DNA of 8,349 nt, taken from positions 1 through 8,349 of the forward strand of contig JAHJQU010000455.1 of assembly GCA_018819005.1 (NCBI GenBank), in the 5' to 3' direction. Below, in pieces: positions 5,350 through 8,349 of the stretch. Both the position numbers and the translations under genes were made by a program. The notes below the pieces were generated by a model. That model saw only the letters and a program-made list of their open reading frames with translations. It was not told the origin of the DNA and did not search any database. This DNA comes from Pseudomonadota bacterium (lineage in GTDB: Bacteria; Desulfobacterota; Desulfobacteria; Desulfobacterales; RPRI01). Within the stretch, counting starts at the first letter, position 1. Every line of letters starts with the position of its first letter.

Positions 5350-5363
5350 ACATTTAAACTTTC
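5350..5363 (-). promoter_or_regulatory. GAAAGTTTAAATGT element, copy upstream of the HTH operon
   Basis: ACATTTAAACTTTC stands 40 bp upstream of the TTGACA box. Unlike the other two copies it is not attached to an ACAGGATT repeat and continues as TTAGACACAAATATATATTT up to the dehydrogenase stop. Confidence 0.55.
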
Positions 5364-5388
5364 TTAGACACAAATATATATTTTCACC

Positions 5389-6678
5389 TTAAGCTTTGAA
5401 AAACAAGGGGTTTTTATCTTTGAGCACATTCCTCGTATCGACAACGGGGGTGTTGAGTGCGGCGAAATCGATATCCAGGTATTCATCATGCGCGGTGGAG
5501 ATCAGGATGAGATCGAAGGTGTTGTCTATTTTCTGCGATTTGCGGCCGGCGAACTTTGCATACTCCCTTGATGGCCGGATGACCGGGATGCAGGGATCGT
5601 TGTAGCTGACTTCGGCGCCGAGATCTTCCAGTTTTTCCATGAGACGATAGGAGGGGGATTCGCGGTCGTCATCCACGTTTGCCTTGTAGGCGAGCCCCAG
5701 GATCAGGATTTTCGATCCTTTGAGATGTTTCCCGGCTGCGTTTAAGGCCTTCATCACCTTTAGGACAACGTAATCCGGCATGGCCGTGTTGATTTCGCCG
5801 GCAAGCTCGATGAAGCGCGTATTGAATTCAAATTCCCGCGCCTTCCATGTGAGGTAGAAGGGATCTATGGGGATGCAGTGGCCGCCAAGCCCAGGGCCTG
5901 GATAGAATGCCTGAAAGCCGAAGGGTTTGGTCTTTGCGGCTTCGATGACCTCCCAGACGTCTATGTCCATCCGGTCGAAGAGCATCTTTAGTTCATTGAC
6001 GAGGGCGATGTTTACGGAGCGATAGATATTTTCCAGCAGCTTGGCCGCTTCGGCGACACGCGGCGACGAGACGGGAACGGTTCTTTCCACGATGGCTCCG
6101 TACATGGCCGTCGCTGCTTTAAGGCATTCCGGAGTGTAGCCGCCGACGACCTTTGGGATCGTGCTCAAACCGAAATCCCTGTTGTTCAGGTCTTCCCTCT
6201 CCGGCGAAAACGCGAGGTTAAAATCGGTGCCCGCTTTGAGGCCACCTTCTTCAAGAATCGCCCGAACATCCTGGTCGGTCGTGCCGGGGTAGGTGGTCGA
6301 CTCCAGGACGACAAGCTGCTCTTTGCGCAGATATTGCGCTATGGTGCGCGCGGTGTTGAAGACATACCGCATATCGGGCTCGCGGTTTTTGCTGAGCGGC
6401 GTTGGAACGCAGATTATGATGCAGTCCATGGCCGGCAGATTACTAAAGTCATTTGTCGGAGTGAAGAGTGATGAGTGAGGCGCAAGGAGTGAAGGGCTGA
6501 TATGTTTGATGTAGCTTTTCCCATCGCGGAGCATCGCTATCTTCCGCTCGTCGGTGTCAAAGCCCGTGACATTGAACCCTGCCTTGCAGAATTCGATGAC
6601 GAGCGGGAGGCCGACGTAGCCCAGGCCGATGACGGCGATGCGGGCGGATTTGGAATTAATTTTTGCGAGCAGGGTCAT
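5389..6678 (-). CDS. wbpA: UDP-N-acetylglucosamine 6-dehydrogenase, WbpA-like
   Basis: This 429-residue cytosolic enzyme of the UDP-glucose/GDP-mannose dehydrogenase family oxidises C6 of a UDP-sugar in two NAD-dependent steps for surface polysaccharide. Visible features are the Rossmann motif VIGLGYVGLPL (16-26), ICVPTPL (89-95), Glu126 in LESTTYPGTT, FSPERED (157-163), Lys213 and Asn217 in AAKLLENIYRSVNIALVNEL, catalytic Cys268 in GPGLGGHCIPIDPFY, and YKANVDDDRESP (331-342) in the C-terminal domain. The sequence is closest to the WbpA type, so UDP-GlcNAc is the likely substrate; UDP-glucose cannot be excluded. GGAG precedes the ATG by 8 nt. A repeat begins about 13 bp upstream of the start. 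Residues 62-74 are encoded by a 7-bp tandem repeat. The gene looks more GC-rich than the TA genes. No terminator is visible after it. Confidence 0.92.
   Translation of the reverse strand: MTLLAKINSKSARIAVIGLGYVGLPLVIEFCKAGFNVTGFDTDERKIAMLRDGKSYIKHISPSLLAPHSSLFTPTNDFSNLPAMDCIIICVPTPLSKNREPDMRYVFNTARTIAQYLRKEQLVVLESTTYPGTTDQDVRAILEEGGLKAGTDFNLAFSPEREDLNNRDFGLSTIPKVVGGYTPECLKAATAMYGAIVERTVPVSSPRVAEAAKLLENIYRSVNIALVNELKMLFDRMDIDVWEVIEAAKTKPFGFQAFYPGPGLGGHCIPIDPFYLTWKAREFEFNTRFIELAGEINTAMPDYVVLKVMKALNAAGKHLKGSKILILGLAYKANVDDDRESPSYRLMEKLEDLGAEVSYNDPCIPVIRPSREYAKFAGRKSQKIDNTFDLILISTAHDEYLDIDFAALNTPVVDTRNVLKDKNPLFFKA
6459..6493 (+). repeat. Five GAGTGAA-type heptads inside the dehydrogenase gene
   Basis: GAGTGAA, GAGTGAT, GAGTGAG, GCGCAAG, GAGTGAA in tandem at exact 7-bp period. 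They encode a Ser/Leu/Pro/Phe-rich loop (about residues 62-74) between YIKHI and NDFS, where the family has a variable loop. Confidence 0.8.
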
Positions 6679-6691
6679 GGTGATGCTCCAA

Positions 6692-6880
6692 GACGCGAAG
6701 GACGAAAATGGTTTTAGACAGGATTAACAGGATCGTCAGGATTGTTGCCTGTCGGCAAAACAAAAGACAGTGAACAGTGAATAGTGAACAGTTAAGGGTT
6801 TTAGACAGGATCAACCCCGGTTAAACAACAGAAAATACCGGTTTAACAGGGCAAGCAGGATGGACAGGATAATTTATGAG
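6692..6880 (+). repeat. Two ACAGGATT units with swapped and inserted modules
   Basis: It starts with a short AGACGCGAAGGACG module. Unit one (6714-6759) is normal to TCGGCAAAACAAAAG, where the usual CAAGAAACTG linker is replaced by heptads CAGTGAA, CAGTGAA, TAGTGAA, CAGTTAA (6767-6794). Unit two is split by the 37-bp mini-hairpin at 6815-6851 and ends GGATGGACAGGATAATTT. ACTGCTTAGCAGT, a small hairpin, follows near 6891. Nothing gene-like lies between 6679 and 6951. Confidence 0.88.
6815..6851 (+). repeat. 37-bp CCCCGGTTAAAC mini-hairpin, copy 2
   Basis: CCCCGGTTAAAC, a 13-nt centre, GGTTTAACAGGG. It interrupts an ACAGGATT unit: the left side reads TAGACAGGATCAAC and the right side continues GCAAGCAGGATGGACAGGAT. 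AAC occurs at both borders. It closely matches 751-786, which lies in a different repeat family. Confidence 0.75.
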
Positions 6881-6951
6881 ACTGCTTAGCAGTTTGGGAC
6901 ATAGTGCTGAAGACTGAGTAATAAACTTGGGAAATAAATAAATTAATAGAA

Positions 6952-7209
6952 TCAAAGCTTCCTATAAATATCTTTTCTATGACCAACTCGCAAAATTATA
7001 ATCTCATCGTCTTCGATATCACAAATGACTCTATAATCGCCAACTCTGAATCGATACGTACCGAGTTTAGAATCGACCAATCTTGAAGCGTATTTCAATG
7101 GTTCTTCCCTGTACCTTTCAAGAGCCTTCCCGATTCTCATTTTCACGTTTTCCTCAAGCTCCCTAATATCTCTGAAGGCTCTATGGGTATAAACAAGTCG
7201 GTATTTCAA
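6952..7209 (-). CDS. RelE/ParE-family toxin
   Basis: This 85-residue toxin starts YRLVYTHRAFRDIRELEENV, with the RelE/ParE helical hairpin. Its beta core is KLGTYRFRVGDYRVICDIED followed by EIIILRVGHRKDIYRKL. The RFRVGDYRVI and VGHR-x-x-IY patterns are diagnostic of the RelE branch, which includes mRNA interferases. The start is a TTG at 7209 that overlaps the antitoxin stop as TTGA; the next ATG would remove the first helix. The rare start codon implies translation depends on coupling to the antitoxin. No lesion is visible. Confidence 0.9.
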   Translation of the reverse strand: MKYRLVYTHRAFRDIRELEENVKMRIGKALERYREEPLKYASRLVDSKLGTYRFRVGDYRVICDIEDDEIIILRVGHRKDIYRKL

Positions 7210-7406
7210 TGACCAAAAACCTCCTGATGAGATCTCACTCTGCCAGCCTTGTAGTCTGCTCTGGCTTCCTTGATACTTGCCAGATATTCCGGCGAAGTAG
7301 CAGCAAGAAGATCTTCAAGAAATGAATCTCTTTCTTTTTTCGACATTTTATTTAACGCTGCGATGAGCACTGCGGGTTTTATTTCCATCTTTATATTCTC
7401 AAGCAT
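7206..7406 (-). CDS. Antitoxin partner of the RelE/ParE toxin
   Basis: This 66-residue protein has a helical first part (IKPAVLIAALNKMSKKERDS then FLEDLLAA) and the tail SPEYLASIKEARADYKAGRV followed by RSHQEVFGH. I recognise it as a small antitoxin regularly found before RelE toxins, without a named DNA-binding fold. GGGGGAG stands 5 nt before the ATG at 7406, which decides the start over the in-frame ATG at codon 7. The operon has a strong promoter at 7432-7461. Confidence 0.8.
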   Translation of the reverse strand: MLENIKMEIKPAVLIAALNKMSKKERDSFLEDLLAATSPEYLASIKEARADYKAGRVRSHQEVFGH

Positions 7407-7411
7407 TTGAT

Positions 7412-7427
7412 CTCCCCCTTTTTGGGG
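7412..7427 (-). promoter_or_regulatory. Ribosome site within a small hairpin
   Basis: On the transcript CCCC (7424-7427), AAAAA, GGGGG (7414-7418) can pair, and the GGGGG run is also the core of the GGGGGAG ribosome site (7412-7418). The stem is only 4 bp, so it would tune translation modestly at most. Confidence 0.4.
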
Positions 7428-7431
7428 TCTT

Positions 7432-7461
7432 ATATTAAACCGAACTCATAAACTTTGTCAA
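7432..7461 (-). promoter_or_regulatory. Promoter of the RelE/ParE operon
   Basis: A perfect TTGACA (7456-7461), 18 bp, TAATAT (7432-7437), about 25 bp before the antitoxin ATG. Confidence 0.65.
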
Positions 7462-7506
7462 ATTTTCTAAATTGTTGCAAAATAATGTTCAGGACACATC
7501 TCAGGG

Positions 7507-7520
7507 ACATTTAAACTTTC
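7507..7520 (-). promoter_or_regulatory. GAAAGTTTAAATGT element, copy upstream of the RelE/ParE operon
   Basis: ACATTTAAACTTTC stands 45 bp upstream of the TTGACA box and continues as ATAGGTGCAGAAACTGAAAA into an ACAGGATT repeat, as at 3547. Confidence 0.55.
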
Positions 7521-7521
7521 A

Positions 7522-7630
7522 TAGGTGCAGAAACTGAAAAACTGTAAAGGGTTTTAGACAGGATCAACAGGATGGACAGGATATTTTGTAAAACCGCTTC
7601 GCGAAAGACAGTGAATAGTGAATAGTAACA
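7522..7630 (+). repeat. ACAGGATT unit followed by CAGTGAA heptads
   Basis: GGTGCAGAAACTGAAAAACT leads to one unit (TTAGACAGGATCAACAGG, ATGGACAGGATATTTTGT). Then come AACCGCTTCGCGAAAG and the heptads CAGTGAA, TAGTGAA, TAGT (7609-7626). The order GGACAGGATA, GCTT hairpin word, AGTG words parallels 6866-6920. Confidence 0.85.
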
Positions 7631-7670
7631 AGCAAATACATGCTCTTCTCGCCGCAGGCGATGACTTATT

Positions 7671-7716
7671 GTCCGCCGCGGCGGACTTCCGGCCGGAAGG
7701 CAACAATCCTGTCCAT
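7671..7716 (-). repeat. Two abutting perfect palindromes in an inverted repeat copy
   Basis: GTCCGCCGCGGCGGAC (7671-7686, 16 bp) is followed without gap by TTCCGGCCGGAA (7687-7698, 12 bp), both perfect palindromes. Read on the minus strand they occupy the place of the usual TGCCTGCCGGCA part of an ACAGGATT unit, since GGATGGACAGGATTGTTGCC precedes them. Confidence 0.8.
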
Positions 7717-7717
7717 C

Positions 7718-7743
7718 CCTGGCCCAGACCCCTGGCCCAGACC
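7718..7743 (+). repeat. 13-bp tandem duplication CCTGGCCCAGACC
   Basis: Two exact adjacent copies, 7718-7730 and 7731-7743, followed by a partial CCTGG. Confidence 0.9.
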
Positions 7744-7814
7744 TGGCAAGCAAAGATTGGGTTTAAAACTACCGATACAAGTATATTTACGAAACAGGAT
7801 CATATGCCTGTGTC

Positions 7815-7877
7815 GTCGCGCCAGGGCAGGCTGATTTTTCCAGTATACAGCATCCCATCGAGGAGTCGCGCCAGGGC
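7815..7877 (+). repeat. Direct repeat GTCGCGCCAGGGC, 50 bp apart
   Basis: GTCGCGCCAGGGC occurs at 7815-7827 and 7865-7877, each followed by (A/G)GGC. An inverted fragment of the ACAGGATT repeat (CCTGTTGATCCTGTCTAA, 7881-7898) follows the second copy. Confidence 0.8.
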
Positions 7878-7920
7878 GGGCCTGTTGATCCTGTCTAAAT
7901 ACTTTTTTTAAAAACTTATC

Positions 7921-7948
7921 CGATTCGATATTCGATATTCGATTTTCG
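7921..7948 (+). repeat. 7-bp period CGATATT repeat
   Basis: CGATT, CGATATT, CGATATT, CGATTTT, CGG: four CGA words at 7-bp steps from the second onwards. Related words GAATATCGTATATC occur at 4658-4672. Confidence 0.7.
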
Positions 7949-8220
7949 GTGTTTAGATACAGCTCCGCCCTCTCGATTACAAAACAAGAAAGAAGTGTTT
8001 TAGAATAACTACAAACTCTTAACGCGTAGTGCATTGAATAACAATATTTATTTAGTTTCCATCCGGAAATGGCCCTTTTGTACGATCTCGGCGTCAATCT
8101 GCGGGATTTCTTGTGCGGCATACATTGCGTATGCCTCCGCGCAATTCCTTGATTTCCTTGAGCTTGCCCAAAATTGCCGATTTCCGAATTGGAAACACCA
8201 TTCGTTCTTCACCCGGCAAT
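7949..8220. other. No assignable gene; possible eroded fragment
   Basis: Minus-strand frames contain protein-like pieces, ILGKLKEIKELRGGIR (about 8135-8182) and, in another frame, EIPQIDAEIVQKGHFRMETK ending at 8048. They would need a frameshift to be one protein, and I recognise neither. No ribosome site or conserved motif supports an intact gene. Confidence 0.25.
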
Positions 8221-8224
8221 TAAC

Positions 8225-8268
8225 AAAAAAAAAGACAGGACCCGAATGCAAGGATCCTGTCTTTTTTT
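8225..8268 (-). terminator. Intrinsic terminator, bidirectional in form
   Basis: A run of nine A, GACAGGA (8234-8240), a 14-nt loop, TCCTGTC (8255-8261), then seven T. The stem is perfect and the T-run works in either direction. All genes here are on the minus strand, so it most likely ends a minus-strand operon lying beyond the right edge. Confidence 0.75.
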
Positions 8269-8322
8269 CTATTTAAGAAATTCTATATTCACTGAGCCTT
8301 ATATCTTATTACATCAGACCGA

Positions 8323-8342
8323 GAGAACCTCTCCGGGTTCTC
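8323..8342 (+). repeat. Hairpin GAGAACC / GGTTCTC
   Basis: A perfect 7-bp stem with a 6-nt loop (TCTCCG) and no T-run after it. Its role is unknown; it lies at the window end. Confidence 0.5.
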
Positions 8343-8349
8343 CAACAGA

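Noticed and set aside
7666..8121. Minus-strand 151-codon frame as a gene
   Set aside because: It crosses palindromes, tandem duplications and heptads, has no known domain, and no convincing ribosome site.
8323..8342. tRNA-like 3' end (GGTTCTCCA)
   Set aside because: There is no cloverleaf, anticodon arm or matching acceptor upstream; only one hairpin is present.

Overview
The window is an accessory region in which every recognisable gene lies on the minus strand. It is dominated by type II toxin-antitoxin (TA) operons, remnants of sugar-nucleotide genes and dense dispersed repeats. The gene flavour (HicB/HicA, an AF2212-like antitoxin with a PIN toxin, RelE pairs, an AAA_14/DUF4143 ATPase, an ORF6N protein, a WbpA-like dehydrogenase) and the repeat words built on ACAGGATT and GCGAAGG suggest an anaerobic Desulfobacterota-type bacterium. 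That is an inference; no rRNA or other marker is present.

Layout from the left. 1-205: internally deleted AAA_14/DUF4143 ATPase pseudogene running off the edge. 206-865: repeat arrays and hairpins. 866-1542: a GalE-like C-terminal remnant overlapping the end of an ORF6N gene. 1563-1951: repeats. 2029-2162: eroded tails, one looking like an NAD-dependent epimerase/dehydratase C-terminus. 2187-2686: hicB with a hicA that carries an in-frame stop. 2803-3407: intact vapBC. 3540-4010: repeats. 4060-4553: intact RelE/StbE-type toxin with its antitoxin. 4704-4798: one repeat copy. 4805-5252: an HTH antitoxin preceded by a toxin with an in-frame internal deletion. 5389-6678: UDP-GlcNAc 6-dehydrogenase (WbpA-like). 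6692-6880: repeats. 6952-7406: intact RelE/ParE-antitoxin pair. 7507-8349: repeats, palindromes, inverted repeat copies and a terminator, with no gene I can assign.

Function. Five TA modules sit within about 5.3 kb: three look intact, one has lost its toxin by a nonsense codon (hicA), and one by an in-frame deletion (NadT/HigB-like). The only intact metabolic gene makes a UDP-sugar acid for surface polysaccharide. Two nearby epimerase tails suggest that more of such a cluster once stood here.

The most unusual material is the intergenic DNA. Several unrelated repeat words, each with an internal 7-9 bp period, are combined like interchangeable modules. Some are nested inside others, one lies in frame inside the dehydrogenase gene, and they separate nearly every operon. 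Two shared upstream elements also stand at fixed places relative to TA promoters.
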